Source of the DNA: Ignavibacteriota bacterium
GTDB taxonomy: Bacteria; Bacteroidota; Ignavibacteria; UBA10030
DNA: 62,995 nucleotides
Direction: 5' to 3'
Assembly (NCBI GenBank): GCA_003170475.1
Contig: PMZI01000014.1
Span: 1 to 62,995 of the forward strand
Part shown: piece after piece, positions 52,053 through 60,357 of the stretch
Position numbering within the stretch: position 1 is the stretch's first letter
Layout of the letters: the number at the start of each line of letters is the position of its first letter
Made by a program: the position numbers and the translations under genes
The notes under the pieces: generated by a model
Databases searched by the model: none
Seen by the model: the letters and a program-made list of their open reading frames with translations, nothing else
Told to the model about the DNA's origin: nothing

Positions 52053-52898
52053 TTATAATGATATGACGTAACCTGCTCCTTTGAGCTCCTTCATGATGCT
52101 TAAGCTTGCTTCTTCGAGCTTGACGACGATCGGCTTGGTGAGAACGCCGGGAATATTCTTTGGTACTTCTACATCCGACATGTGCAGCACAACCACGTGT
52201 CCCCTGCCAAGCTTTCCGACAAAATGCCCCAGTTCAAACATCGCGTACGCCGTATCATCGGAATTGAAGATGAAGAACGCGAATCGTGCATCCGGATCAT
52301 CCGGAATGGAATCGAGCGCAAGCATCTCGCCTCTGATCCGGTCGAGAGGAATCTCGGAGACGCCGATATCATCCAGAAAAGCAGCCAGCTGCTGACGCAA
52401 CGGATCATTGATCTCCCCCACGACATATGCCGACTTTGGAGCTACTGGTGCGGATGCAGCAACAGTAACCGGCTGAGGAGCCGCAGCAGGGACACCACCC
52501 GGCTTGGGGGGGGGCTTCAGCGTTCGGACACCACTTGTAGACTCAGTCTGAGCTACTGCAGGCTGCTCTTGAACGTGCGGCCTCTGGACCGGTACAGGTT
52601 CGACAGCAAGCTCAGGCGACGCTTTCAACTTCTCAACGAGCTCCCTGATACTCGAGAGTGTCAAGTACGCGGACGCCTGATAGAAGAATCCACCGTTGGA
52701 GTCACCGACGATCTTGTTCTTGTACGGAACTCCAATTGGTCCCACCACCTCTAGAGATTCCAGGCATGCTTTGCGCCACGCCAGATATTTGTCCTGCATA
52801 CGCGCATTGTATCCCGAGAAATCGAAGCCACCGAGAGGGGACAGCTTCGTTCCTTCTTCCACAAGTTTTTCAAATCTTTGGAGCAGATTCTCAGACAT
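52053..52898 (-). CDS. TIR-like predicted nucleotide-binding domain protein within the mqn operon
   Basis: A 281-residue cytoplasmic protein. Residues about 5-95 are a helical N-terminal domain ('LLQRFEKLVEEGTKLSPLGG', 'YLAWRKACLESLEVVG'). Residues about 96-155 are a Pro/Ala-rich linker encoded partly by nine consecutive C on the coding strand. Residues about 157-281 resemble the TIR-like domain of predicted nucleotide-binding proteins (PF10137/Cap12 type): 'DPDARFAFFIFNSDD', 'AMFELGHFVGKLGRGHVVVL' with the expected Glu222, 'VEVPKNIPGVLTKPI' and 'IMKELKGAGYVI'. The usual first motif (VVHGHD) is replaced by 'VVGEIND'. Such domains occur in immune effectors that bind cyclic nucleotides and cleave NAD; here the setting is a biosynthetic operon. 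Start 52898 is chosen as the family-like beginning. Confidence 0.7.
   Translation of the reverse strand: MSENLLQRFEKLVEEGTKLSPLGGFDFSGYNARMQDKYLAWRKACLESLEVVGPIGVPYKNKIVGDSNGGFFYQASAYLTLSSIRELVEKLKASPELAVEPVPVQRPHVQEQPAVAQTESTSGVRTLKPPPKPGGVPAAAPQPVTVAASAPVAPKSAYVVGEINDPLRQQLAAFLDDIGVSEIPLDRIRGEMLALDSIPDDPDARFAFFIFNSDDTAYAMFELGHFVGKLGRGHVVVLHMSDVEVPKNIPGVLTKPIVVKLEEASLSIMKELKGAGYVISL
52506..52514. repeat. Nine-base G/C homopolymer in the TIR-like gene linker
   Basis: A run of nine G on the plus strand (nine C on the coding strand) encodes three Pro codons near residues 129-131. Slippage would frameshift the TIR-like domain out of the protein. Confidence 0.6.
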
Positions 52899-52919
52899 AG
52901 ACGGTGCTAAGCAACAGGC

Positions 52920-52988
52920 TTTCTTTGCGTCGCTGTGCGGCTTGGCGGTTATCATTTACCGCAAAGAGCGCCACGAGCGCAGCTAAGG
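52920..52988. repeat. Imperfect palindromic repeat between mqnE-A and the TIR-like gene
   Basis: TTTGCGTCGCTGTGCGG ... ACCGCAAAGAGCGCC forms a long imperfect inverted repeat around GGCGGTTATCATTTACCGC. Related sequence (GCAGAGTCGCAAAGAACGC) lies at 58206-58235. It fills the 96-nt gap within the operon. Confidence 0.5.
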
Positions 52989-52994
52989 AGTTGT

Positions 52995-54866
52995 TCATTT
53001 TTGTTCCACTTCCGTTTCAACAGATGCCAGCAGATTCTCAAACACCTCTATCGCCCGCCACTCTCTTTCTCCCATCCGATAATTAAATCCCTGCAGGTAT
53101 TCTGTTGCTTCCATAGGATTCAATCCGATACGTCCGGCGTGCATCTGACTGATCCGCTCGAGCTCGAGTTCCCCCTTTTCAAGTGCATCTTGAATAAGTG
53201 AAGCCAGCTCATCTCGCGACGCCAGCGGCAGTGCTTTTCTGACTGCCCACACTGCAAACACGAACGGCAGTTTCTGCCAGTCATACCACTCCGTTGCGAG
53301 GTCATACACAAGTTCAAACTTCTCCAATCCGAATTTCTGTCGCCTGAGCGCCTCGTCTCCGATCAGAAGAACCGCATCGAAGCCCTCGTAGTCGTTGACG
53401 CCCGAATGAAGACGTTTCAACTCAGCCTTGACGCCATGCTTCTTTTCCAGCAACACCCGGAGAAGGCGAACAGAGGTGGCCGTGTCATCAATGATGCCAA
53501 TGACTTTGTTATTCAACTCCTGCCAGCCGTGGTTACTGAAGAGCATGACGCTCTTCACTTGATCCCTGGTAGCAATGCAATACGGCAGCGGTGTGAGGAT
53601 GTCCTTCTGGCTGAGGTAGTCCGCCAGCGAGAACAATCCGGCATCAATCTGATTGTTCCGCGAGAGATCGCCCATCCTGCGCGGAGAAACTGGAAGTAGT
53701 TTGAACTTCCGTTTTTCAAAATGATGATAGAACGGAACAGAATTGAGATAAGGAATTTGGCCGATGACGTTCGGCGAAAACACATTCAAGGGATTATAGA
53801 AGACATCCCGCTCAACAGGGACCTTGCCGGCATCCCGAATGATCTTGATGATCTTTTCCTTCGTTAACTGCATCGGAGTGATCGCGCCTGCGTCGTGAGC
53901 GATCTTCTCGCCGCCGACGGTTCCATCCAAATCATCCGCTCCGAAGTTCAGAGCGACGGAAGCAACTTCCTCAGTCAGCATCACCCAATACGCCTTGATA
54001 TGCGGGAAATTGTCGAGCATGAGTCGGGATACAGCGATCATCTTCAGGTCATCAATCGCCGAGGTGAACCGATGCGTCGGCTTGATGCCGGTATCTCCGG
54101 GTTGGAACGCGAGTGGTATGAAGGTAAGGAAACCGCGGGTTTCGTCCTGCAAAGAGCGCAGCTTGATCAGGTGATCGACGCGTTCCTCAAGGGTTTCGAT
54201 ATGCCCGTAGAGAATCGTGCTGTTCGTGGGGATCCCCATGCGATGCGCTGCACGATGGATATCCAGCCATACCTTGGCGCCTATCTTTGAACTAAAGAGC
54301 CGCTTTCTCACACGTTCTGAAAACACTTCTGCACCGCCTCCGGGCATGGTGCGCATGCCTGCATCTTTCAACTGCTTCAGGACTTCCTCGATGGGGAGTT
54401 TGAACTTTTTGTGGAAGAAGTCGATCTCCACCGCTGTGAATGCTTTGATGTCGGCATCGGGGAATTGCTGCTTGATCTGCCGAAGCATTTCGAGATAGTA
54501 ATCCCATTTCCAATCCGGATGTAAGCCTCCGGTGATATGCACTTCATGAATGTCTGGCGTAAGCTTATGCAGAATCTCGTGGATGGTCATCTCGTACGCG
54601 TCCGGCTGACCGGCTTTGGTCGCAAAGTCACAGAACTTGCACGCCAGAACGCAGATGTTCGTCGGTTCAATCTTCTGATTCAGCACAAAGTAGACTGCAT
54701 CTCCGCTACGCGCCTTCTGAACGAAGTGAGCCATCTTGCCTAAAGAGATGACATCGATCGTCCGGAACATCGTCAGGCCATCGTCAAACGAGAGCCTTTC
54801 TCCACGCTGCACCTTCTCCCAGATCGGAATCAGGCTCGTGTCCATAAAATGTATTGTCTGTCCCAT
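52995..54866 (-). CDS. Fused aminofutalosine synthase (MqnE) - chorismate dehydratase (MqnA)
   Basis: A 623-residue bifunctional protein. Residues 1 to about 365 are MqnE, the radical SAM enzyme that joins 3-enolpyruvyl-benzoate to the adenosyl group of SAM: 'TNICVLACKFCDFATKAG' holds Cys72, Cys76 and Cys79, with 'HITGGLHPDWKWDYYLEMLR', 'GMRTMPGGGAEVFSERV' and 'LNFGADDLDGTVGGEKI'. Residues about 366-623 are MqnA, which dehydrates chorismate to that substrate: 'NVIGQIPYLNSVPFYHHF', 'DAGLFSLADYL' and 'AVLLIGDEALRR'. The two catalyse consecutive first steps. AAAGGA precedes the start. It lies 12 nt after the UbiD-like gene. Confidence 0.93.
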   Translation of the reverse strand: MGQTIHFMDTSLIPIWEKVQRGERLSFDDGLTMFRTIDVISLGKMAHFVQKARSGDAVYFVLNQKIEPTNICVLACKFCDFATKAGQPDAYEMTIHEILHKLTPDIHEVHITGGLHPDWKWDYYLEMLRQIKQQFPDADIKAFTAVEIDFFHKKFKLPIEEVLKQLKDAGMRTMPGGGAEVFSERVRKRLFSSKIGAKVWLDIHRAAHRMGIPTNSTILYGHIETLEERVDHLIKLRSLQDETRGFLTFIPLAFQPGDTGIKPTHRFTSAIDDLKMIAVSRLMLDNFPHIKAYWVMLTEEVASVALNFGADDLDGTVGGEKIAHDAGAITPMQLTKEKIIKIIRDAGKVPVERDVFYNPLNVFSPNVIGQIPYLNSVPFYHHFEKRKFKLLPVSPRRMGDLSRNNQIDAGLFSLADYLSQKDILTPLPYCIATRDQVKSVMLFSNHGWQELNNKVIGIIDDTATSVRLLRVLLEKKHGVKAELKRLHSGVNDYEGFDAVLLIGDEALRRQKFGLEKFELVYDLATEWYDWQKLPFVFAVWAVRKALPLASRDELASLIQDALEKGELELERISQMHAGRIGLNPMEATEYLQGFNYRMGEREWRAIEVFENLLASVETEVEQK

Positions 54867-54878
54867 TCTTCCTTTGCC

Positions 54879-56657
54879 CTACGTCCAGTACTCTTTCCAA
54901 CGACTGTCAACCTTTTTGACAATATCTTCCGGCATCTTCAGCGCCTCGGGATACCCCGTTTTCCACGTTGCATCGATCCCCATGAGACCTTTGTAGATAG
55001 GAGAAATGCCCATCAAACTCTGCTCGGAGAATATGACATCCCGTTCGCAGTCGAATCTCGTAAAGACGCCCCAGATAGTGTTCTCACGATCCCGAATATC
55101 CACATCTTCGCTCACCGCAGTGATCATCGTAAGGTGTTGAAGTTCTTTGCGCTTGACCAGTTTCTCAACCACTGCCCTTCCCTTCTCCGCCACCTTGACG
55201 AGCAGAAGGCAATTATCCCAGACATACGCATCGAGAATTCTTCGATCCATGGCGCGTATGTCGGACAACCGCGCACGGGAAGTCGACTTCAGTTTGGATT
55301 TTGTCTCACTCTCAGGACGCTGCTTTCGAGTGGCATCGAGAATCATCTTGCTGCCGAGTTCCATTCTGAAGCTTGTAAAATCGAGCGTGTCGAGCGGAAC
55401 CCTCGGAAGAAGAACAAAGTCAAAATGCGGATCGAAATTCTGACCAATCTCTTTCAGAACCACGCTCCAGTCTCGAACATCAACACCCGCTGAAACAAGA
55501 ACCAGGCACTTCGTCAACGAAAGCTGGCCGGTTCCCAGCAAGCCCAGCGCCGCTTTCATCGCCTCTTTCTTGTACCGCGCATCGACCGAAACGACCAGGA
55601 GATTGTGAAAGCCCGATTCATAATATGCCCACACATCCCGAACTTCCGTGTGCAGCATTCGGGCAAGAGGTCCAAGAATCTCCTGTGTCGCATCTCCAAG
55701 GAATTTGTCTTCCATCGGCGGTATCCCTACAACAGTTGCGGGATATACCGGGTTCCTGCGATGCGTCATGGCCGTCAGCCGAAAGACAGGAAAATCAGCT
55801 GAGTGCGAGTAATGACCAAAGTGGTCACCGAATGGTCCCTCGCGTCTTCGTTCTTTCTGGTGAACGACGCCCTCAAGAATGAACTCTGCATTCGCGGGGA
55901 CTTGTATCGGGATGCTCTTTCCGAGTGTCATGCCGATCGACGCTCCCCGAAGGAATGCTGCGAAAGCGACTTCATCCATTCCCTCCGGAAGTGCTGCAAC
56001 GGAAGCAAGCAACAACGCCGGATCCGTTCCTAATGCAACAGCAACCGGAAGATCCTTACCGAGTTGTTCAGCGCGATGATAATGGAATCCTCCCCCCTTT
56101 TGAATCTGCCAGTGCATGCCGGTTGTCTTTGCATCATACACGTGAAGCCGATAGATCCCGACGTTTCGCTTGCCGTCGACAGGATCGTATGTCATGACCT
56201 GGCCGAGGGTCAGAAACCGGCCGCCATCTCCGGGCCAGCACGTCTGAATTGGCAGAGCATCCAGATTTGGCTCGGCGACCACACGCTGCGAATCTGCGAA
56301 GGCTACACCCCTACCGCGCGACGAGAGAGCTTTGAAGACCATCGTGCGCTGCTTCCAAAACGTTCCAGGACGCGGCGGCATCATCGACTCGGCGAAGCTG
56401 AGGAGCTCTCTGCCGATGTCACCCGGATGCCTGCCAAGCGCATGCTCGATGCGTCTCTCGCTCCCGTAGACATTGATCGCAAGCGGGAATCTTGAGCCTT
56501 TGACATTCTCAAAGAGGATGGCCGGTTTGTTCTCGCGAAGTCCCCGAATCGCAATCTCAGTGAGCTCGAGATACGGATCGACTTCAACGCTGATTCTTCG
56601 GAGCTCGCCAATGGATTCCAGGTAGCGAAGATAATCACTCAAGGAGGGGAATTTCAT
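54879..56657 (-). CDS. UbiD-family prenylated-FMN decarboxylase (MqnL-like)
   Basis: A 592-residue decarboxylase. 'SLSDYLRYLESIGELRRISV' at the start, 'GIYRLHVYDAKTTGMHWQIQ', 'EGPFGDHFGHYS' with the UbiD Glu, 'TVVGIPPMEDKFLGDATQEI' and 'LLPRVPLDTLDFTSFRMELG' are UbiD-family landmarks. In the futalosine route a UbiD-type enzyme removes the carboxyl group of the prenylated 1,4-dihydroxy-6-naphthoate. It needs the prenyl-FMN made by the adjacent UbiX-type gene, 26 nt upstream. The mqn context is the reason to prefer MqnL to UbiD. Confidence 0.9.
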   Translation of the reverse strand: MKFPSLSDYLRYLESIGELRRISVEVDPYLELTEIAIRGLRENKPAILFENVKGSRFPLAINVYGSERRIEHALGRHPGDIGRELLSFAESMMPPRPGTFWKQRTMVFKALSSRGRGVAFADSQRVVAEPNLDALPIQTCWPGDGGRFLTLGQVMTYDPVDGKRNVGIYRLHVYDAKTTGMHWQIQKGGGFHYHRAEQLGKDLPVAVALGTDPALLLASVAALPEGMDEVAFAAFLRGASIGMTLGKSIPIQVPANAEFILEGVVHQKERRREGPFGDHFGHYSHSADFPVFRLTAMTHRRNPVYPATVVGIPPMEDKFLGDATQEILGPLARMLHTEVRDVWAYYESGFHNLLVVSVDARYKKEAMKAALGLLGTGQLSLTKCLVLVSAGVDVRDWSVVLKEIGQNFDPHFDFVLLPRVPLDTLDFTSFRMELGSKMILDATRKQRPESETKSKLKSTSRARLSDIRAMDRRILDAYVWDNCLLLVKVAEKGRAVVEKLVKRKELQHLTMITAVSEDVDIRDRENTIWGVFTRFDCERDVIFSEQSLMGISPIYKGLMGIDATWKTGYPEALKMPEDIVKKVDSRWKEYWT

Positions 56658-56683
56658 AGAGGGTCGTTTCTCATGACGATTGT

Positions 56684-57235
56684 TTACTCAAGCTCCTCGG
56701 CTCTCCAGCCCTGTGACTGACGGAGACCAACAACGCCAAGGACTTTTTCCACGTAGGCCTGGACAAACTCATCGACTGATTTCGGCACATGGTACATCGG
56801 AGGCGAAATCGGCATGATGATTGCTCCGTCGCGAGACAATCGTGCGCATTGTTCAAGCGTAATGGTTGATAACGGAGTCTCCCGGATGCACAGGACCAGT
56901 TTGAATCGCTCCTTGAGAGCAACCTGGGCTGCCCGGGTAATCAGGGTATCGCCGATGCCCGAGGCAATTTTGCCCAATGTGGAAGTTGAGCAAGGGAAAA
57001 CGACAACAGCGTCAATGTCATTTGAGCCGGAAGCAATTGGCGCTGACAGATCGTCATCGGAAAACTCTCTCTTAACGTCCGGCAGCAGGTCCTTCACACC
57101 AATGCCCAGCTCGTCCTTCAGAAGCACTTTCCCCCATTTGCTCACGACGAGGTACTTCTCCGCATCGCACCGCTTGAGGAACTCCCGCGCATAGATCGCA
57201 CCCGACGATCCCGTTATGCCGATGACAATTCTCAT
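56684..57235 (-). CDS. UbiX-family flavin prenyltransferase (MqnM-like)
   Basis: A 183-residue flavoprotein that attaches a dimethylallyl group to FMN, producing the cofactor used by UbiD-type decarboxylases. It opens 'MRIVIGITGSSGAIYAREFL' and has 'DLSAPIASGSNDIDAVVVFP', 'CSTSTLGKIASGIGDTLITRAA', 'LVLCIRETPLSTITLEQC' and 'ISPPMYHVPKSVDEFV', all hallmarks. Its start overlaps the UbiA stop by ATGA (57232-57235). Length and motifs are normal. Confidence 0.94.
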   Translation of the reverse strand: MRIVIGITGSSGAIYAREFLKRCDAEKYLVVSKWGKVLLKDELGIGVKDLLPDVKREFSDDDLSAPIASGSNDIDAVVVFPCSTSTLGKIASGIGDTLITRAAQVALKERFKLVLCIRETPLSTITLEQCARLSRDGAIIMPISPPMYHVPKSVDEFVQAYVEKVLGVVGLRQSQGWRAEELE

Positions 57236-58074
57236 GGGAAATACACCCCGACGACGATCATTCCCAGGATCACAAACCCAAGCACTGCGTTGATCTTAAA
57301 AAAAGCCATTTCGACATCCTCTGCCTTCTTGTGCTCAAGGTAGAGCAAGAAGCCCGAGAGCACCAGAAGCGGCAATGCCGCGATTGCTCTGATGTACAAG
57401 ATGAACAACAACGCCAATGCAATGAACGACAAAAAATGGAGACTCGCTGAAATTCGCAGAGCCGTCCGTCTCCCGTAGCGAGACGTGAAGGAATACAGCT
57501 GCTCCCGACGATCAAACATTTCGTCGAGAGTCGAATAGATGATGTCGAATCCTGTCACCCAGCAGAGTGTGAAAAGTGCGAGCAAAGCGCCAGGAAGGAG
57601 ATTCGAGAGCGATTGCTGCACTGCAAACCACCCTCCAAGAGGACCCATGGCGAGTCCTAATCCCACACCAAAGTGTGCCAATGCTGTGAACCTCTTCATG
57701 TAAGGGTAGACAGTGAAGACGAGAAGCGGCAGAGGTGACATCATCAAGCAGAATGGCGAAATAAGAGCCGCTGCTCCCACATAGAGGGCGATACCGGCCA
57801 AAAGAACCAGCCCGCCTTCCAGGACACTCATTCGACCGCTCGGTATTTCACGTACCGATGTACGTGGGTTGCGCCTATCGATTTCCCTGTCGATCAGTCG
57901 ATTCAGCGACAACGCTGCTGTCCGCGCACCGGTGGCGGCAGCCAGAACCAGACCCAGGAGAGCCAACGTCGGAGGTTCTTTTGCTGCCAGAAATACACCG
58001 CTGTAGATGAGCGGAAGAGAAAAGAGGGTATGTTCAATCTTGACGAATCGGACAATCTTCTGAAATTGATGCAA
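57232..58074 (-). CDS. UbiA-family polyprenyltransferase (MqnP-like)
   Basis: A 280-residue inner-membrane prenyltransferase with about eight to nine hydrophobic helices. The two Asp-rich motifs are 'LNRLIDREIDRRNPRT' (about 56-71) and 'DIIYSTLDEMFDRREQ' (about 175-190). It attaches the isoprenoid chain to 1,4-dihydroxy-6-naphthoate in the futalosine route. The start is a TTG at 58074, with AAGG 7 nt upstream; it is where UbiA proteins normally begin. First gene of the operon UbiA-UbiX-UbiD-MqnE/A-TIR-MqnC-lipoprotein, driven by the promoter at 58108-58138. Confidence 0.92.
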   Translation of the reverse strand: MHQFQKIVRFVKIEHTLFSLPLIYSGVFLAAKEPPTLALLGLVLAAATGARTAALSLNRLIDREIDRRNPRTSVREIPSGRMSVLEGGLVLLAGIALYVGAAALISPFCLMMSPLPLLVFTVYPYMKRFTALAHFGVGLGLAMGPLGGWFAVQQSLSNLLPGALLALFTLCWVTGFDIIYSTLDEMFDRREQLYSFTSRYGRRTALRISASLHFLSFIALALLFILYIRAIAALPLLVLSGFLLYLEHKKAEDVEMAFFKINAVLGFVILGMIVVGVYFP

Positions 58075-58107
58075 CGAGCTACCTTGCGTGTTGGCCGTGA
58101 TTTTCCT

Positions 58108-58138
58108 TCAATATAACGGAATTTGTTTAGCCAATCAA
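58108..58138 (-). promoter_or_regulatory. Predicted promoter of the mqn operon
   Basis: Leftward TTG (58138-58136), 20 nt, TATATTGA (58115-58108), with a leader of about 25-30 nt before the TTG start at 58074. Confidence 0.5.
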
Positions 58139-58156
58139 GAAATGCAAATCAGCCCT

Positions 58157-58190
58157 GAAAAAGCAAATGCCATCAAATTCGATGGCATTT
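58157..58190 (-). terminator. Terminator of the metG operon
   Basis: A perfect 10-bp stem AAATGCCATC (58165-58174) / GATGGCATTT (58181-58190) with a six-base loop; on the minus strand GC then TTTTT follow. It lies about 80 nt past the metG stop, just before the mqn promoter. Confidence 0.7.
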
Positions 58191-58205
58191 TGCGCAGTAT
58201 TGTCT

Positions 58206-58235
58206 CCCGCAGAGTCGCAAAGAACGCAAAGGTTC
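58206..58235. repeat. Short relative of the GCAAAG repeat
   Basis: CCCGCAGAGTCGCAAAGAAC then GCAAAGG. It shares the GCAAAG-type core of the palindromic element at 52920-52988 but only one arm. Confidence 0.35.
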
Positions 58236-58271
58236 TTGTTCCTGGATTACTTAACGTATTGCGTGATCTTT

Positions 58272-60344
58272 TTACTTGATGAGGCTTCCACTCTCGAGAT
58301 CACCGTTGACTGTCAAGAGCTCGAGTTTCCCCGTACTGTCGCTGGCGGCAAGCAGCATCCCATTCGATTCCTGCCCCATCAGCTTTGCAGGCTGAAGGTT
58401 GGAGACAACTGCAATCCGCTTTCCGACAAGATCTTCCGGTTTGTAGTGCTGGGCGATGCCGGCAACGATCTGACGCCGTTCTGAGCCTATCTCCACTTGA
58501 ATTTTCAGAAGTTTTTCGGATTTTGGGACGCGCTCAGCGCTTATCACGAGTGCGAGTCGCAACTCCACTTTCTTGAAATCGTCGATCGATATCTTTGGCT
58601 TCGCCTCGATCGCGGGCTTCGGCTGCTCAGGAGCGGCCGGATTGTTCAGTGCCTCTATGATGTCTTCGATTTGCTTGTCCTCAATTTTCGTTACGAGTAT
58701 TTCTGCCTTCTTCAATGAATGTCCGGCCTGCAATTTCAATTCGCCGGCACTTTCCCACCCTGCTGCTGAAGGCGTGCCCTCGAGATTCAGCGTCGCCCAG
58801 ATCTTCTGAGCCATAACGGGAACAACAGGTTCCATCAATATGGCAAGCGAGCGAACCACCTGCAAGCAGGTGTTCAGTGTCATTGCGCACTGTTCCAGGT
58901 TGGACTTTGATGTCTTCCAGGGCTGACCGTCGTTAAAATATTTGTTTGCCGCCCTGGCGACATTCATAGATTCGATCACCGCCTCCCGAAACTTGTAGCG
59001 ATCGTAGAGATCGCCGATTTTCGTCGGCGCGTCGGCCAGTACTGCAATCATCTCCTTCTCCAGAGGTCCGATCGATCCGGAAGACGGCACGACACCATTG
59101 AATGTCTTCTCGGTGAATGCAAGCGTCCTGTTCACAAAATTACCGAAAATATCAGCGAGTTCGTTGTTCGTTCTCGCCTGAAAGTCCTTCAGATAGAAAT
59201 CGCTGTCCCGCGATTCCGGCAAGTTGATCGCAAGCGTATAGCGAAGTGAATCGGCCGAGAAATGCTTGAGGAAATCCTGAAGGTCAATACCCCAACCCCT
59301 GCTCTTGGAGAACTTTTGTCCTTCAAAATTCAAGAACTCATTCGCTGGAACATTCTCAGGCAAGACATACTGTTCTCTGCCGGCGTCGTTCCATGCCATC
59401 AGCATGGAGGGAAAGACTATGCAGTGAAAGACCACATTGTCTTTTCCGATGAACGCGACGTATTTCGTGTCAGTGCCGAGCCAGTACTCTTTCCATTTGT
59501 CCGGTTTCCCGATCCCGGCAGCCCACTCCTTTGCAGAAGAGATGTAGCCGAGAACGGCATCGAACCAGACATACAAGACCTTTGATTCATATCCCGGAAC
59601 AGGCACAGGAACACCCCAACTCAGGTCCCGTGTCACCGCCCTATCCTTCAATCCTTCCTTGAACCAACTTTCACAATATCGAAGGACATTCTCCTTCCAT
59701 CCATCCCGCGCAGACCGCTCCTTGATATACGCTTCCAGTCGGGTTTGGAAGTCACCCAGAGGGAAGTACCAATGCGACGTCGTGCGAACAATTGGGGTTG
59801 TCCCGCACAGTTTGCATTTCGGGTCGATGAGCTCTGCTTGATTCAGCCATGTCCCGCAATTCTCACACTGGTCGCCACGGGCCTGGGTGTATTTGCAGCT
59901 CGGACATGTCCCTTCGACATAACGATCGGCAAGGAACATCTTGTCCTTCTCGCAGTACAGCTGCAGTTCTTGTTTCTCACGCAGGATTCCTCGTCGGTGG
60001 AATTCGGCAAAAAACTCCTGCGCAGTCTTGTGATGAAGGGGAAGTGAAGTTCTAGAATAGTTGTCGAAACTTATCCCCACGTTTTTGAACGCCTCTTTGT
60101 TCATCGCGTGGTAGCGGTCAACCACAGCCTGAGGAGTGATTTTCTCCTTTTCCGCTGTTACAGTAATGGCCACACCGTGTTCATCCGATCCGCAGATGAA
60201 CAGGACATCGCGTTTTTGTGCCCGCTGATAACGGACATACATGTCCGCCGGAAGATACGCGCCCGCAAGATGGCCAAGATGGAGTGGACCATTTGCGTAC
60301 GGCAATGCCGCTGTAACAAGAATTCTTTGAGGTTGGGATTTCAC
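58272..60344 (-). CDS. metG: Methionyl-tRNA synthetase
   Basis: A 690-residue class I synthetase. The start 'RILVTAALPYANGPLHLGHLAGAYLPAD' region carries the HIGH motif as 'HLGH'; the KMSKS motif is 'KFSKSRGWGID' (about 340). The zinc knuckle region is complete: 'CPSCKYTQARGDQCENC' and 'CKLCG' (about 148-182). The anticodon-binding helical domain follows, and the last 105 residues are a C-terminal tRNA-binding (Trbp111/EMAP-like) domain: 'DFKKVELRLALVISAERVPK', 'LKIQVEIGSERRQIVAGIAQ' and 'NLQPAKLMGQESNGMLLAAS'. It is 13 nt downstream of holB and ends the operon. Cytoplasmic. Confidence 0.96.
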   Translation of the reverse strand: MKSQPQRILVTAALPYANGPLHLGHLAGAYLPADMYVRYQRAQKRDVLFICGSDEHGVAITVTAEKEKITPQAVVDRYHAMNKEAFKNVGISFDNYSRTSLPLHHKTAQEFFAEFHRRGILREKQELQLYCEKDKMFLADRYVEGTCPSCKYTQARGDQCENCGTWLNQAELIDPKCKLCGTTPIVRTTSHWYFPLGDFQTRLEAYIKERSARDGWKENVLRYCESWFKEGLKDRAVTRDLSWGVPVPVPGYESKVLYVWFDAVLGYISSAKEWAAGIGKPDKWKEYWLGTDTKYVAFIGKDNVVFHCIVFPSMLMAWNDAGREQYVLPENVPANEFLNFEGQKFSKSRGWGIDLQDFLKHFSADSLRYTLAINLPESRDSDFYLKDFQARTNNELADIFGNFVNRTLAFTEKTFNGVVPSSGSIGPLEKEMIAVLADAPTKIGDLYDRYKFREAVIESMNVARAANKYFNDGQPWKTSKSNLEQCAMTLNTCLQVVRSLAILMEPVVPVMAQKIWATLNLEGTPSAAGWESAGELKLQAGHSLKKAEILVTKIEDKQIEDIIEALNNPAAPEQPKPAIEAKPKISIDDFKKVELRLALVISAERVPKSEKLLKIQVEIGSERRQIVAGIAQHYKPEDLVGKRIAVVSNLQPAKLMGQESNGMLLAASDSTGKLELLTVNGDLESGSLIK

Positions 60345-60357
60345 TGCTTTGCTGAGA

